DNA of 64,000 nucleotides from SIG701 sp045544955 (GCA_045544955.1 JAZPZY010000041.1:9048-73047); one strand, 5' to 3'. Numbered from the stretch's first letter, positions 48,435-58,374 are shown. Program-made: numbers and translations. Notes: a model not told the origin generated them from the letters alone.

Positions 48435-49298
48435 TTACGCTTTGCCGACGGAGCCGAACAGTTCCATCTTTTCGCGGACGGTTTCCTTGATGGCTTCCAC
48501 GCCGGGTGCCAGAAGCTTTCTGGGGTCAAAGCCCTTGCCGGTCTGATCCTTGCCCTCTTCGATGTACTTGCGGGTAGCGGCAGCGAAGGTCAGCTGGCAT
48601 TCGGTGTTTACGTTGATCTTGGATACGCCCAGGGAAATAGCCTTTTTGATCATTTCAGCGGGGATACCCGTACCGCCGTGGAGAACCAGCGGCATCTCGC
48701 CCACTTCCTTATTGACGGCTTCCAGCACGTCAAAACGCAGGCCCGGCCAGTTTGCCGGATACTTGCCGTGGATGTTGCCGATGCCGGCAGCCAGCATGGT
48801 TACGCCCAGATCGGCGATCTTCTTGCATTCCATGGGATCGGCACATTCGCCCATACCAACGACGCCGTCTTCCTCGCCGCCGATGGAACCGACCTCAGCC
48901 TCCAGAGACAGGCCCTTTTCATTGGTGATCTTTACAAGCTCCAGCGTCTTTGCGATATTCTCTTCGATAGGATAGTGAGAACCGTCGAACATAACGGAAG
49001 AGAAACCGGCGTTGATGCAGGCGATGGCGGCATCATAGGAGCCGTGGTCCAGATGGAGTGCTACGGGAACGGTGATGCCCAGATTTTCGATCATACCGTT
49101 TACCATACCGACGATGGTGGAGTATCCGCACATATATTTGCCGGCACCCTCGGATACGCCGAGGATTACGGGAGACTTCAGTTCCTCTGCGGTGAGCAGG
49201 ATGGCCTTGGTCCATTCCAGATTGTTGATGTTGAACTGACCGACGGCGTAGTGACCGGCACGAGCCTTCGTCAGCATTTCCTTTGCAGAAACGAGCAT
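48435..49298 (-). CDS. fba: Class II fructose-bisphosphate aldolase
   Basis: A 287-residue zinc aldolase. VALHLDHGSYDAAIACINAGFSSVMFDGS holds the metal-binding His and Asp (near residue 83), EAEVGSIGGEEDG the Glu, LVLHGGTGIPAEMIKKAISLGVSKINVNTE the second metal-His region. It cleaves or forms fructose-1,6-bisphosphate in glycolysis and gluconeogenesis; tagatose- or other sugar-bisphosphate specificity cannot be excluded. CGGAGGA precedes the ATG, a consensus promoter lies upstream and a terminator 12 bases downstream. Confidence 0.94.
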   Translation of the reverse strand: MLVSAKEMLTKARAGHYAVGQFNINNLEWTKAILLTAEELKSPVILGVSEGAGKYMCGYSTIVGMVNGMIENLGITVPVALHLDHGSYDAAIACINAGFSSVMFDGSHYPIEENIAKTLELVKITNEKGLSLEAEVGSIGGEEDGVVGMGECADPMECKKIADLGVTMLAAGIGNIHGKYPANWPGLRFDVLEAVNKEVGEMPLVLHGGTGIPAEMIKKAISLGVSKINVNTECQLTFAAATRKYIEEGKDQTGKGFDPRKLLAPGVEAIKETVREKMELFGSVGKA

Positions 49299-49349
49299 GT
49301 ATTTATCCTCCGTGTTTTTCTTTTAACAAAGATTTTGTTTTCACCCAAT

Positions 49350-49378
49350 ATTATACCCCAATGCAAAGGAAAATGCAA
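49350..49378 (-). promoter_or_regulatory. Promoter of the aldolase gene
   Basis: Minus strand TTGCAT (49373-49378), 17-bp spacer, TATAAT (49350-49355). Confidence 0.85.
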
Positions 49379-49481
49379 GGGCTTTTCTAAAGAACCTGGG
49401 AGACAAATCGGGCGGTTTTTTACTGAATTTGCATAATCACCGGAAAATTTTTCTCCCCGTATGGCGGTGATGTCCGCTTTA

Positions 49482-49490
49482 TGGTATAAT
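49482..49490 (+). promoter_or_regulatory. Extended -10 promoter of the QueG-like/addB/addA operon
   Basis: TGGTATAAT, an extended -10 box 57 bases before the first gene. No strong -35 is visible. Confidence 0.65.
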
Positions 49491-49547
49491 ACTTATGATA
49501 GAATGTAAACGACAGCAAAAAACGTGCTTCGGAAAGGAGCGACGCGT

Positions 49548-50387
49548 ATGCCCACGCTTTCGGAATTTTTTCTCGGCGAGAGGATCGCCCTGTTTGCCCA
49601 TCTGCCGCTGAACGCCGTGCCGGTGCGGATGCCGCGGCTGCTGGCCCCGTGCCGATCGCCCCGTACGGTGATCTTTGCCGCTATTCCGTATTATACGAAG
49701 GACGTGCCCGGGGCAAATCTTGCCCGGTTTGCCCGGGTACGGGATTATCACGCTTTTGCAGGATGGCTGGGCACGGCGGCCGCCGATTGTCTTAAAGAAC
49801 GGTATCCCGGGGCGGACGTGCACGCCTTCGCTGATCACTCTCCCTTTGACGAGGTGCTGGGGGCTGCCATGGCCGGCATCGGGATTCTGGGCGACCACCG
49901 CCTTCTCATCACCAAGGCCTATTCGTCTTACGTGTTTCTTTTTACGCTTGTGACCGATCTGCCCGGCGAAATTCTCACCGCTGAGGGCATCCCCGCGGGA
50001 GATGGAACCGTGCGTACCTGCGATCACTGCGGTGCCTGCCGCCGTGCCTGTCCCGGCGGGTGCACGGGAGATGACCGCACGTTCTGTGCCTCGGCCATCA
50101 GTCAGAAAAAGGGGGAACTGTCGGAAAGGGAGAGGGAGATCCTCAAAAGATCGCCCGCCGCCTGGGGATGTGACGCCTGTCAGGATGCCTGTCCCCATAC
50201 CGCCGCCGCCATCCGTGCCGGCACCGTGGAAACGGAGATCCCCTATTTCAAAGGGCACGTCCTTTCAAAAATTACGCCGGAGACAGTTGCCGCCATGCCG
50301 GAGGAGGAGTACGGCTCCTACGCCTTCGGATGGCGGAAAAAGGACGTGCTGATCCGGAATCTTATCCTGCGGGAGGAAGAAGTATGA
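49548..50387 (+). CDS. QueG-like iron-sulfur protein (epoxyqueuosine reductase family)
   Basis: A 279-residue protein related to QueG, the cobalamin-dependent enzyme that makes queuosine in tRNA. RTVIFAAIPYYT and RVRDYHAFAGWL occur in the N-terminal half, FADHSPFDEVLGAAMAGIGILGDHRLLIT near residue 105 follows the QueG active-site strand, and CDHCGACRRACPGGC and CDACQDACPH near residues 165 and 210 are two 4Fe-4S cluster motifs. It is about 100 residues shorter than typical QueG and lacks the C-terminal HEAT-like region, so it may be a shorter QueG-like paralogue. It overlaps addB by ATGA. Confidence 0.78.
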   Translation: MPTLSEFFLGERIALFAHLPLNAVPVRMPRLLAPCRSPRTVIFAAIPYYTKDVPGANLARFARVRDYHAFAGWLGTAAADCLKERYPGADVHAFADHSPFDEVLGAAMAGIGILGDHRLLITKAYSSYVFLFTLVTDLPGEILTAEGIPAGDGTVRTCDHCGACRRACPGGCTGDDRTFCASAISQKKGELSEREREILKRSPAAWGCDACQDACPHTAAAIRAGTVETEIPYFKGHVLSKITPETVAAMPEEEYGSYAFGWRKKDVLIRNLILREEEV

Positions 50388-53300
50388 GTCAGAAACAGCC
50401 GATCCGCTTTCTTACCGGACGGGCAGGCAGCGGAAAAAGCACTGCCGTTCTGGAGGGCGTGCGGAACGCCTGCCTTGCCGGCCACCGCACCTATCTGATC
50501 GTGCCGGAGCAGCAGGCGGTGGTGTGGGAGGCACGCTGTGCCCGCTCTTTACCCAAGGACGCCGCCCTGCATCTGGAGATCGTCAATTTCAGCCGCCTTG
50601 AAAATCTGGTGGCACGTACGGTAGGCGGTCTTTCCTACCGATATATCACCGCCGGCGGAAAAGCCGCCCTAATGTGGAGCACGCTTCGCACCCTGGCTCC
50701 CGAATTGTCCTTTTACGGGGGCAATCGCCGGGCAGACCGTGCCGTGCCGGCTTTGCTCTCTGCCGTGTCCGAGATGAAGCGAAACGGCGTTACTGCCGCC
50801 GATCTGATGGGTGCCGCTGATACCCTTTCAGAGGATCCGGACTGCCGCCGGATCGCGGAGCGTGCCCGGGATCTGTCGCTGATCACCGCCGCCTACGATA
50901 CGCTTCTGCACGGGGCGTACGACGACGAGGAGGACGCCATTTCCCACCTGGCGGACCATCTTTCCGAAACGGATTTCTTCCACGGCAGTGCCGTGTTCGT
51001 GGATTCCTTTTTCTCCCTCACCCCGGTGGAAAACGAGATTCTGTACCACGTCTTCCGCCAGGCGGAGAGTGTGTGCGTGAGTTTTGCCTGCCTGCCTGAG
51101 GATCACGACGTGCCCCATCTCACAGCTCCGTTCCGTTTTCTCACCGCTATGCGTCGTGCCGCCGATCGGGCGGGACGGGCGTACGAGGAGATTCCTTTCC
51201 CCCAAAACTTCCGGGCCTCCACGGAGGAGCTTCGCTGTCTTGCACAGCGGATATGGGATTTTGCCGCACCGCCGCTTGAAATGCCCGATTGCCCCGATTC
51301 CGTCCGCGTGATTGCTGCCGCCGACCGTTACGAGGAGGCGGAAGCCGCCGCCTGCCGTGTTGCGGAGCTGGTACGTGCCGGCGCCCGGTACGGGGATATT
51401 GCCGTGATCGTCCGCCATGCGGATCCCCTTCGGGGAATTCTGGATACCGCTTTCGCCCGGCATGGGATCCCGTATTTTCTTTCCGCCCGTTCAGATATTG
51501 ATACACGCCCAGCTGCCCGGCTGATGCTTTCGGCACTGTCGCTGGCATCCGGCGGCTGGCGGCGGGAGGACGTGCTCCTTGCGGCGAAAACCGGCCTTGC
51601 CGGCCTTACGGACGATGAATGCGACGCCCTTGAAGCCTATACGGAAACCTGGCATATCCGGGGAGCGCGTGCCTTTGATACCCCCTGGAACATGAACCCC
51701 GACGGCTACGTTGCCACCGTTTCCAAACGTGGGCAGAAGCTTCTTGCCCTTGCCAACAGTGCCCGGGATAAGCTGGTGCCGCCGCTGTCCGCTTTCTGTG
51801 ACGTATTTCGGGGCGGCACCGCCGCCGTGCCGGAGATCTCCCGTGCTCTTTACGAAATGCTTTGTGCGTTCGGCGTATGGGATTCCCTTTGTGAGGAATC
51901 CCGCCGTCTTGCCGGTGAAAACAGCCGTGCCGCCGCCGAAACGGCACAGCTTTGGGGGATCCTGATGGATTGCCTTGATACCCTGGCACGCACCCTTCCC
52001 GATGCCCGTATGGATGCCTCGGCTTACGCCGCCCTGCTTCGCCAGGTGCTGGGTGCCGCCCACGTGGGTGCCATCCCCGGCGGTATCGACGAGGTGACTG
52101 TGGGAGAGGCCAACCAGATACGGCTGGGCGAGGTGCCGCACGTGCTGATCCTCGGTGCGGTGGAAGGCGAGTTTCCCGGCGTCCCGGCGGACGACGGCTT
52201 TTTCTCCGATACGGACCGCATCCGGCTGGAAGGGGCAGGGGTGATCCTGTCCGGAACGTCGGACGACCGCATGAAGGAGGAACTGTTCTGGTTTTACCGT
52301 GCTGTCTCTCTGCCCCACGATTCGCTTACAGTATTTCTGCCCAGATCGGACGGAGGAACGGCACTGATCCCCTCCATGGGTACGGAGCGGATCCTTGCCC
52401 TTCTGCCCCACGTGAAAACGGAGGAATACGCCGCACGGGCGACCGTTGAAAAGGTCTTCTCCGAATCCTCCGCCCGTGCCGCCGCCCGCACTGCCGATCC
52501 CGTGACCGCCGCGGCACTTGCCGCCGCAGGATACGAGCCGCCGTCGGCTGCCGCATTGCCCATCAGTGCCCGGGGGGAAGCCGTGTCGGAGGAAACGGCA
52601 CGCCTTTTGTTCCCCGGTGATATTTCCTTAACCCAGACGAGGCTGGATTCCTACGTTCTCTGCCGGTTCGGCTATTTCTGCAAATACGCCGCAAAGATCG
52701 AAGAGCCTGCGGCGGCACAGCTTACCGCCGTGAACGTGGGTACGTTCGTCCACCGGGTGTTTGAACTGTTCTTTCAGGCGGTGGGAGATCGCCCGCTGCC
52801 CTTGCCCGAGGAGGATTTCCTCGCCCTTACCGATGAGATCGTTGCCCGGTGTGTTCGTGAGATCGTGCCGGCGGAAAAGACCGAAGGGCGGGCGAAATAT
52901 CTGTTTGCCCGGCTGAAGCAGTGCGTTCTGCCCATGCTTTACGCCCTGTCGGAGGAGTTTGCCCAAAGTAAATTCCGCCCGGCCTTCTTCGAGTTGCCGG
53001 TGGGCACCTCCGATCCCCGGGCGGTGCCGTCTCTGCAGATCCCCTTGGGAGACGGACGTTCCGTATCCCTCAGGGGAACGGTGGACCGGCTGGATACGTG
53101 GCAGGACGGGGAAAACACCTACGTCCGCGTGGTGGATTACAAAACCGGTTCCAAGCAGTTCTCCCCGGAGGATCTGCAGATCGGTCTGAATGTCCAGCTT
53201 CTGCTCTATCTGTTTTCCGTACTGCACGCCCCGGACGGTGCGTTCCGAGACGCCGTTACCGGCGGTAAGGGAGAGATCCTCCCGGCCGGTGCCCTCTATT

Positions 53301-53689
53301 TCAGTGCCCGTCCCGGGGAGAACAGCGCGGACGTGATGCTTTCCCGGGAGGATGCCGCCCGTCTGGCTCAGGAGAACATCTCCCGCAGCGGCGTTCTGCT
53401 GGCGGATGAGCACGTGCTTTCTGCTATGGAAGCGGATCTTGCCGGCCGGTTTATCCCGGTAAAGAAAAAGAAGGACGGCACGTTTGGCAAATACGCCCGC
53501 TCCGCCGAGGAACTTTGCGAGATGGAAACGGAAATGCGTACCGTTATCGCCGGGATCGCCCGGGAGATGACGGAGGGACGCGCGTCTGCCGTGCCAAGAG
53601 ATCCCCGGCAGATCCACGGACAGAATCCCTGTCAGTACTGTAAAATGAAGCCCGTATGCCGGGCAGAAAACGGAAAGGAGGAGATCTGA
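50384..53689 (+). CDS. addB: ATP-dependent helicase/nuclease subunit B, AddB
   Basis: A 1101-residue subunit of the AddAB recombination nuclease, which processes double-strand breaks for RecA. FLTGRAGSGKST near residue 10 is the Walker A motif; the C-terminal nuclease has RVVDYKTGSKQFSPEDLQIGLNVQLLLYLF near residue 915, and the iron-sulfur staple is built from LCRFGYFCKYA near residue 762 and CQYCKMKPVC near residue 1087. Length agrees with the family. The ATG overlaps the preceding stop, and addA starts 1 base after its stop, so the three genes are coupled. Confidence 0.93.
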   Translation: MSQKQPIRFLTGRAGSGKSTAVLEGVRNACLAGHRTYLIVPEQQAVVWEARCARSLPKDAALHLEIVNFSRLENLVARTVGGLSYRYITAGGKAALMWSTLRTLAPELSFYGGNRRADRAVPALLSAVSEMKRNGVTAADLMGAADTLSEDPDCRRIAERARDLSLITAAYDTLLHGAYDDEEDAISHLADHLSETDFFHGSAVFVDSFFSLTPVENEILYHVFRQAESVCVSFACLPEDHDVPHLTAPFRFLTAMRRAADRAGRAYEEIPFPQNFRASTEELRCLAQRIWDFAAPPLEMPDCPDSVRVIAAADRYEEAEAAACRVAELVRAGARYGDIAVIVRHADPLRGILDTAFARHGIPYFLSARSDIDTRPAARLMLSALSLASGGWRREDVLLAAKTGLAGLTDDECDALEAYTETWHIRGARAFDTPWNMNPDGYVATVSKRGQKLLALANSARDKLVPPLSAFCDVFRGGTAAVPEISRALYEMLCAFGVWDSLCEESRRLAGENSRAAAETAQLWGILMDCLDTLARTLPDARMDASAYAALLRQVLGAAHVGAIPGGIDEVTVGEANQIRLGEVPHVLILGAVEGEFPGVPADDGFFSDTDRIRLEGAGVILSGTSDDRMKEELFWFYRAVSLPHDSLTVFLPRSDGGTALIPSMGTERILALLPHVKTEEYAARATVEKVFSESSARAAARTADPVTAAALAAAGYEPPSAAALPISARGEAVSEETARLLFPGDISLTQTRLDSYVLCRFGYFCKYAAKIEEPAAAQLTAVNVGTFVHRVFELFFQAVGDRPLPLPEEDFLALTDEIVARCVREIVPAEKTEGRAKYLFARLKQCVLPMLYALSEEFAQSKFRPAFFELPVGTSDPRAVPSLQIPLGDGRSVSLRGTVDRLDTWQDGENTYVRVVDYKTGSKQFSPEDLQIGLNVQLLLYLFSVLHAPDGAFRDAVTGGKGEILPAGALYFSARPGENSADVMLSREDAARLAQENISRSGVLLADEHVLSAMEADLAGRFIPVKKKKDGTFGKYARSAEELCEMETEMRTVIAGIAREMTEGRASAVPRDPRQIHGQNPCQYCKMKPVCRAENGKEEI

Positions 53690-53690
53690 T

Positions 53691-56600
53691 ATGTCTGCAC
53701 CTAAGTGGACGAAGGCCCAAAGCCGTGCCATCGGCTACGCCGGGGGCGATCTGCTCCTTTCTGCCGCCGCCGGATCGGGCAAAACGGCCACCCTCACACA
53801 GCGGATCGTCTCTCTCCTCACCGCACCGGACTCCACGGCGGAGATCTCCCGGATTCTGGCGGTGACCTTTACCCGTTCCGCCGCCGCCGAGCTGAAGGAA
53901 CGGATCGGCAAGGCGCTTCGTGAAGCCATCCGGGAAAACGGAGCCAGCAGCCGCCTGTCCCGGCAGCTTTGCGATCTGGGACGTGCCCAGATCACCACGA
54001 TCCACTCCTTCTGTCTCCATATTCTCCGTCCCCATTTTGCAGAGCTGTCTCTCCCTGCGGGATTCTCCGTGGCGGAGGAGGCGGAGATCCGCACCCTGTC
54101 AGTGCGGGTAATGGGCGACGTGATCTCTTCCTTCTTTGAGAAAGGGGACGAGGATTTTCTGAAAATGGCGGATGCTTTGTCCAGCCCCCGGAGCGAAGCG
54201 TCCCTGGACGGGGTGCTGCTGGAGCTTTCGGAAACTCTTTCCTCCCATGGTATGGACGGGATGGATCTTGCCCGTCTGGCAGACGGCCTTTCCGGCATGA
54301 CGGCCTTTTTCGACAGCCCGGCCGGGGCAGGTACCCGTGCCCGGGTACGCCGATTTGCCGCTCATTACCGGGACTATTTTGGGAGTGTGTGTGCCGAGTT
54401 TGCGAAGGACGAGCTGTTCGCCGCCCGGTATCTCCCTGCCGCCGAGGCAGCGTTTCGCCTTTCGGACGGGCTTTTTGCCGCCGCCGACCGGGGCGACTAC
54501 GACGGATGCCGTGCCGTGCTCAACGCCTACGCTCCTCCAAAGCTCGGCGTGATCCGGGCGGAGAAGCAGACCCCCGCCGGCCTGTACTTCAAGGAAGTGC
54601 GGGATACGTTCAAGGAGGAGATCACCCGTCTGCGTACACGCAGCTTTGCTCTCTCGGAGGCCGATACGGCACTGACTACCCTTCGCACGGCAGAGATCGC
54701 CCGTACCGCCGCCCGGGTGCTGCAGGTGTATTTTGAAGAGATGGCCCGGGAAAAGAAAGAACGGGGCGTGGTGGATTTTGCCGATCTGGAACGGATGGCA
54801 GTACGCCTTCTGGTGGATGAAAACGGAAATCCCACCGATGCGGCCCGTGAGAGCGCCGCTTCGTACGATTACATCTTTATCGACGAATACCAGGATACCA
54901 ACGCCGCCCAGGATGCCATTTTTGCGGCCGTCTCGGGAAACAGCCACCGCTTTATGGTAGGCGATATCAAGCAGAGCATCTACCGCTTCCGCGGTGCGGA
55001 GCCGGAGGTGTTTGCCTCTTACCGCCGGAAGTGGATGCCCCTTTCGGAAACGGAGGAGGCACCCGCGGCCGCCTCTTTGTTCATGCGGGAGAATTTCCGC
55101 TGTGATAAGCCGGTGGTGGATTTTGTAAACCTTGTCTCCCGGCATATGTTCAAACGGGGAACGATCCCCTTTACGGAGGAGGACGAGCTTGCCTTTGGCA
55201 AATCCGTTCCGCCGGCGTACGAGCCGGCTCCGGTGGAGATCACGCTTTTGCCCAAGGATACGGCGGACGGGCCGGCTCCCGTCACCGAGCCTGCCTTCGT
55301 GGCGACAAAAATATCCGATCTTCTGCGGACGGGGCGCCGTGCCGACGGCGTGCCGCTTACCCCCGGGGACGTGGCTATCCTGCTCCGCTCGCCCGGGGCG
55401 GACGGTGCCGCCTTTGCCGAAGCCTTGGAGGCACGGGGGATTCCCGTGTCAAACCGCACCCGTGCTTCTCTCTATACCCAGCCGGAGGTGCTGTACGTTC
55501 TGTCCATCCTCCGTGCCGTGGATAACCCCGGCCGGGATATCGATCTTGCCGCCGCCATGCGGGGACCGGTGTTCGGCTTTTCCCTCAGCGATCTGATCTG
55601 CATCCGCCGTGCCTGCCCGGCAGGCTCTCTCTGGGATGCGGTGCGTGCGGCGGCCGGTATCCTGCCCGTGGAGGCGGACGCCGAGCCGGCGGAGGAGCCG
55701 CTGGCCGTGCGGTGCCGTGCCTTTGCCGAGGATCTTGCGGCACTGCGTGCCGACGCCCGGGGAATGCGGGCGGATACGCTTCTCCTCCGGCTGTACGGCG
55801 AGACGGGTATCGAGGAGACCGCCGCCGCCGATCCGGAACGGGATGCTGTCTTTGCCGCCGCCAATCTGCGTGCACTGTACGACGCCGCACGCCGGTTTGA
55901 AAACGGGCCAGGGGGCGGACTGTATCCTTTTCTCAAACAGATCGAAGCCGCCGTGGAGGCCGGCGAGGAAACCGTCGCCGAGGACGGCACACCGGCTGTC
56001 CGCATTATGAGCATCCACCAGTCCAAGGGACTGGAGTTTCCCGTGTGCTTCCTATCAAGAGCCGATAAGCGGCGTAATACGAGGGATTCCGTGGATGCAC
56101 TGCTGTTCGATCCCGTGCTGGGGGCGGCTATGCGTCTGCCCGACGAGGGAGGCCTTGTGCGGTGCGATACGCCCCTCAGGCAATCCGTGGCCGCCGCCAT
56201 TGCCGACGCCTCCGTGGAGGAGGAGATGCGTGTTCTGTACGTGGCTCTCACCCGTGCCAGAGAGCGGCTGATCGTTACCGTCGCCGTACCTCATCCCGAG
56301 GAGATGGCGGCACGGGCGGAGGAGAATCCCGGCGTGCCCTTTTTCTCCCCGGAAACGGTGCTTTCCGCCCCCAACTATATTACCTGGATGCTGGATGCCG
56401 TGGCCGAAGCCCGCTTCTTGGGTGAGGACGTGGACTCCGTCCGGGTGACGGTGGCCGGGGAAAGCGAGTCGGATGCCGAAGCGTCTGCCGTCCCGGCTGA
56501 CAATCCGGAGGCGGACGTCCCGGCGGAGGAGATCGGCCGGCTGACACAGCAGCTGGAGACACAGATCCGCACGCCCTACCGGTACCGGCATCTTGCCGCC

Positions 56601-57302
56601 GTGCCGGCCAAGCTGACCGTGTCCCGGCTCTATCCCGGGATTCTGGACGACGACGGGGAGCTTTCTTCCATCGGTGCACAGGCCGCTTTGCCGGACATGG
56701 GCGAAAAGAATGCACCGCCCGCTTTTCTGTCGGGCAAAACGGAGTTTGAGGCATCCTTTGCCGGTACGGCAACCCACGTGTTCCTCCAGTTCGCAGATTT
56801 TGACCGCCTTAGCGAAACGGACGTTTTGACCGAACGGGACCGGCTTCTTGCCGCCGGATTCTTCACGAAGGAGATGGCGGACGCCATGCGGATGGACGAG
56901 CTGGAACGCTTTACCCGGAGCGAGCTCTTTGCCCGGATGAAGAACGCCCGCTGGATCCGCCGGGAATTCCGGTTCAACGCTGCCTTGCCCGCCGCGGAAT
57001 TTACGAAAGACGAAACGCTGGCAAAGGCACTTTCTGCCTCAAAAACGGACGTGATCGTCCAGGGCGTTATCGACGCTTTGTTTATGGATGAAAACGGGAA
57101 GATCGTGCTGGTGGATTACAAAACGGACCGGCTCACCCCGGCGGAGATGTCGGATGCCCGCCTTGCCGCCGAAAAACTGGTGCCGCGGCACGGCGAACAG
57201 CTCAGTTATTACCGCACCGTCTGTGCCGATATGCTGGGCGAACCGGTGGAGGAGTGCCTAATCTATTCACTGCCTCTGGGGGATACGGTGAACGTACCGT
57301 GA
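53691..57302 (+). CDS. addA: ATP-dependent helicase/nuclease subunit A, AddA
   Basis: A 1203-residue UvrD-type helicase and nuclease. KWTKAQSRAIGYAGGDLLLSAA and GSGKTATLTQRI form the Q motif and Walker A; TIHSFC (motif Ic) and FIDEYQDTN (motif II) follow, VALTRARERL near residue 855 is motif VI, and the C-terminal RecB-type nuclease has VLVDYKTDRL and HGEQLSYYRT near residues 1140-1170. With AddB it unwinds and resects DNA ends. AAAGGAGGAG precedes ATG 53691. It ends just before the inverted repeat at 57311. Confidence 0.95.
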   Translation: MSAPKWTKAQSRAIGYAGGDLLLSAAAGSGKTATLTQRIVSLLTAPDSTAEISRILAVTFTRSAAAELKERIGKALREAIRENGASSRLSRQLCDLGRAQITTIHSFCLHILRPHFAELSLPAGFSVAEEAEIRTLSVRVMGDVISSFFEKGDEDFLKMADALSSPRSEASLDGVLLELSETLSSHGMDGMDLARLADGLSGMTAFFDSPAGAGTRARVRRFAAHYRDYFGSVCAEFAKDELFAARYLPAAEAAFRLSDGLFAAADRGDYDGCRAVLNAYAPPKLGVIRAEKQTPAGLYFKEVRDTFKEEITRLRTRSFALSEADTALTTLRTAEIARTAARVLQVYFEEMAREKKERGVVDFADLERMAVRLLVDENGNPTDAARESAASYDYIFIDEYQDTNAAQDAIFAAVSGNSHRFMVGDIKQSIYRFRGAEPEVFASYRRKWMPLSETEEAPAAASLFMRENFRCDKPVVDFVNLVSRHMFKRGTIPFTEEDELAFGKSVPPAYEPAPVEITLLPKDTADGPAPVTEPAFVATKISDLLRTGRRADGVPLTPGDVAILLRSPGADGAAFAEALEARGIPVSNRTRASLYTQPEVLYVLSILRAVDNPGRDIDLAAAMRGPVFGFSLSDLICIRRACPAGSLWDAVRAAAGILPVEADAEPAEEPLAVRCRAFAEDLAALRADARGMRADTLLLRLYGETGIEETAAADPERDAVFAAANLRALYDAARRFENGPGGGLYPFLKQIEAAVEAGEETVAEDGTPAVRIMSIHQSKGLEFPVCFLSRADKRRNTRDSVDALLFDPVLGAAMRLPDEGGLVRCDTPLRQSVAAAIADASVEEEMRVLYVALTRARERLIVTVAVPHPEEMAARAEENPGVPFFSPETVLSAPNYITWMLDAVAEARFLGEDVDSVRVTVAGESESDAEASAVPADNPEADVPAEEIGRLTQQLETQIRTPYRYRHLAAVPAKLTVSRLYPGILDDDGELSSIGAQAALPDMGEKNAPPAFLSGKTEFEASFAGTATHVFLQFADFDRLSETDVLTERDRLLAAGFFTKEMADAMRMDELERFTRSELFARMKNARWIRREFRFNAALPAAEFTKDETLAKALSASKTDVIVQGVIDALFMDENGKIVLVDYKTDRLTPAEMSDARLAAEKLVPRHGEQLSYYRTVCADMLGEPVEECLIYSLPLGDTVNVP

Positions 57303-57310
57303 CGAATAGA

Positions 57311-57349
57311 AAAAGGATGCCGAAGGGGTACCTTCCATAAAGCAGGTTT
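57311..57349. repeat. Left 39-bp inverted repeat of the XRE unit
   Basis: It begins AAAAGGATGCC and ends ATAAAGCAGGTTT; 33 of 39 positions match the reverse complement of 58430-58468. It begins 9 bases after the addA stop. Confidence 0.75.
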
Positions 57350-57366
57350 TACCTACCGAAAAAAGC

Positions 57367-57400
57367 AAAAGGAGTACGGACGATTGTTCGTACTCCTTTT
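57367..57400 (+). terminator. Terminator downstream of addA, inside the XRE unit
   Basis: Perfect 12-bp stem AAAAGGAGTACG/CGTACTCCTTTT with a 10-base loop, followed by CACACG. The stretch 57401-57460 shows nothing recognisable. Confidence 0.78.
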
Positions 57401-57463
57401 CACACGCCTTGCCTGCAAGGTATAGTGTGTTACACCTTTCAGGTGAACTGTCGGGCGGTAATG

Positions 57464-57597
57464 AGCCTCCCTTGTGTAAAGGGAGGTGGCTTGCGAAGCA
57501 AGACGGAAGGATTGTAAAAGCAAAAATTTCATCGTAAAACAATCCCTCAGCCGCCTTCGGCGTCAGCTCCCTTTACACAAGGGAGCCTTGGTTTGTG
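57464..57597. mobile_element. MITE-like element with about 24-bp terminal inverted repeats
   Basis: A 134-bp element. Its left end AGCCTCCCTTGTGTAAAGGG and right end CCCTTTACACAAGGGAGCC are complementary; internally GACGGAAGGATTGT pairs with ACAATCCCTCAGCC-type sequence, and the small stem GCCGCCTTCGGCG is present. It has no coding capacity. The same terminal sequence is, from memory, a frequent intergenic repeat of gut Clostridia. Confidence 0.82.
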
Positions 57598-57697
57598 CGT
57601 CTCGAATGTCAGTCAATTTTCCTAACAAGCACTGCTTTTGTGCCTACAAAAGCAAAGCAAACTCAAGCAACGGTTGAGAAACAAGAGATATGCTCTA

Positions 57698-57726
57698 TTG
57701 AAAAAATTCTTAGAAGATGGTATAAT
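57698..57726 (+). promoter_or_regulatory. Promoter of the XRE regulator
   Basis: TTGAAA (57698-57703), 17-bp spacer, TATAAT (57721-57726), 27 bases before the start codon. Confidence 0.82.
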
Positions 57727-57753
57727 AATATTACAACAAAGGAGGTAGAGACA

Positions 57754-58374
57754 ATGAATATCGGTAATAACATAAAACAATTAAGGCAGAAGAATAATCT
57801 AACGCAAGATCAAGTTGCGGAAAAAATAGGTGTTTCTTATCAAGCAGTTTCAAAGTGGGAAAATAATGCTAATACGCCCGATATTGCATTGCTACCCCAA
57901 ATTGCGAATTTGTTTGGCGTTTCCATTGATGCATTGTTTTCGGATGATCTTACAGCCTGTTCAGAGCTTCAATCCTTTATGAAAGATGATAACGTCATAC
58001 GGGTGGTGCAGATGAGAGGTACAAAAGTATTAAAGGTTTCGTCTACTTTTTCACCGGACGAGCCCCCTATTGAAATTGCCTTTCCTCACGATTGTAACGA
58101 TAGAACACAGTATTTCAAGGTGGAGATTTACGGACATGTCATATCTGACAGTTCCATTAACGGAGATGTGGTGTGCCATCAAACTATAAAAAGCAGCACA
58201 ATTAACGGGGATGTAAAAAGTGAAGGAAATATTGACGTAAACGAACTGAATGCACAGAAGGTCATTTGTAACAATATAACCGATTGCTATAAACTTCAAG
58301 CGAAAACAATTGAATGTGCAGGAAACGTAGCTTCTGCTAATTTGACTTGTGGTCAAATCATCTATAAAAAATAA
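57754..58374 (+). CDS. XRE-family regulator with C-terminal beta-repeat (polymer-forming-like) domain
   Basis: A 206-residue protein. Residues 1-65 are a Cro/C1 helix-turn-helix (NIKQLRQKNNLTQDQVAEKIGVSYQAVSKWEN). Residues about 120-206 form short beta repeats (DSSINGDVVCHQ, SSTINGDVKSEGNIDVNEL) like bactofilin or polymer-forming cytoskeletal domains. AAAGGAGGT precedes ATG 57754. Base composition is clearly AT-richer than all neighbours, indicating recent acquisition. It sits with a MITE between long inverted repeats, so it is probably cargo of a small mobile unit. Target genes are unknown. Confidence 0.82.
   Translation: MNIGNNIKQLRQKNNLTQDQVAEKIGVSYQAVSKWENNANTPDIALLPQIANLFGVSIDALFSDDLTACSELQSFMKDDNVIRVVQMRGTKVLKVSSTFSPDEPPIEIAFPHDCNDRTQYFKVEIYGHVISDSSINGDVVCHQTIKSSTINGDVKSEGNIDVNELNAQKVICNNITDCYKLQAKTIECAGNVASANLTCGQIIYKK

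Noticed and set aside
50384..57302. AddAB region as a phage-defence island
   Set aside because: AddA and AddB are standard recombination proteins in Firmicutes; no defence-type partner is nearby.
57464..57597. CRISPR repeat or tRNA-like element
   Set aside because: There is a single pair of terminal inverted repeats, with no array of direct repeats and spacers; a MITE explains it.
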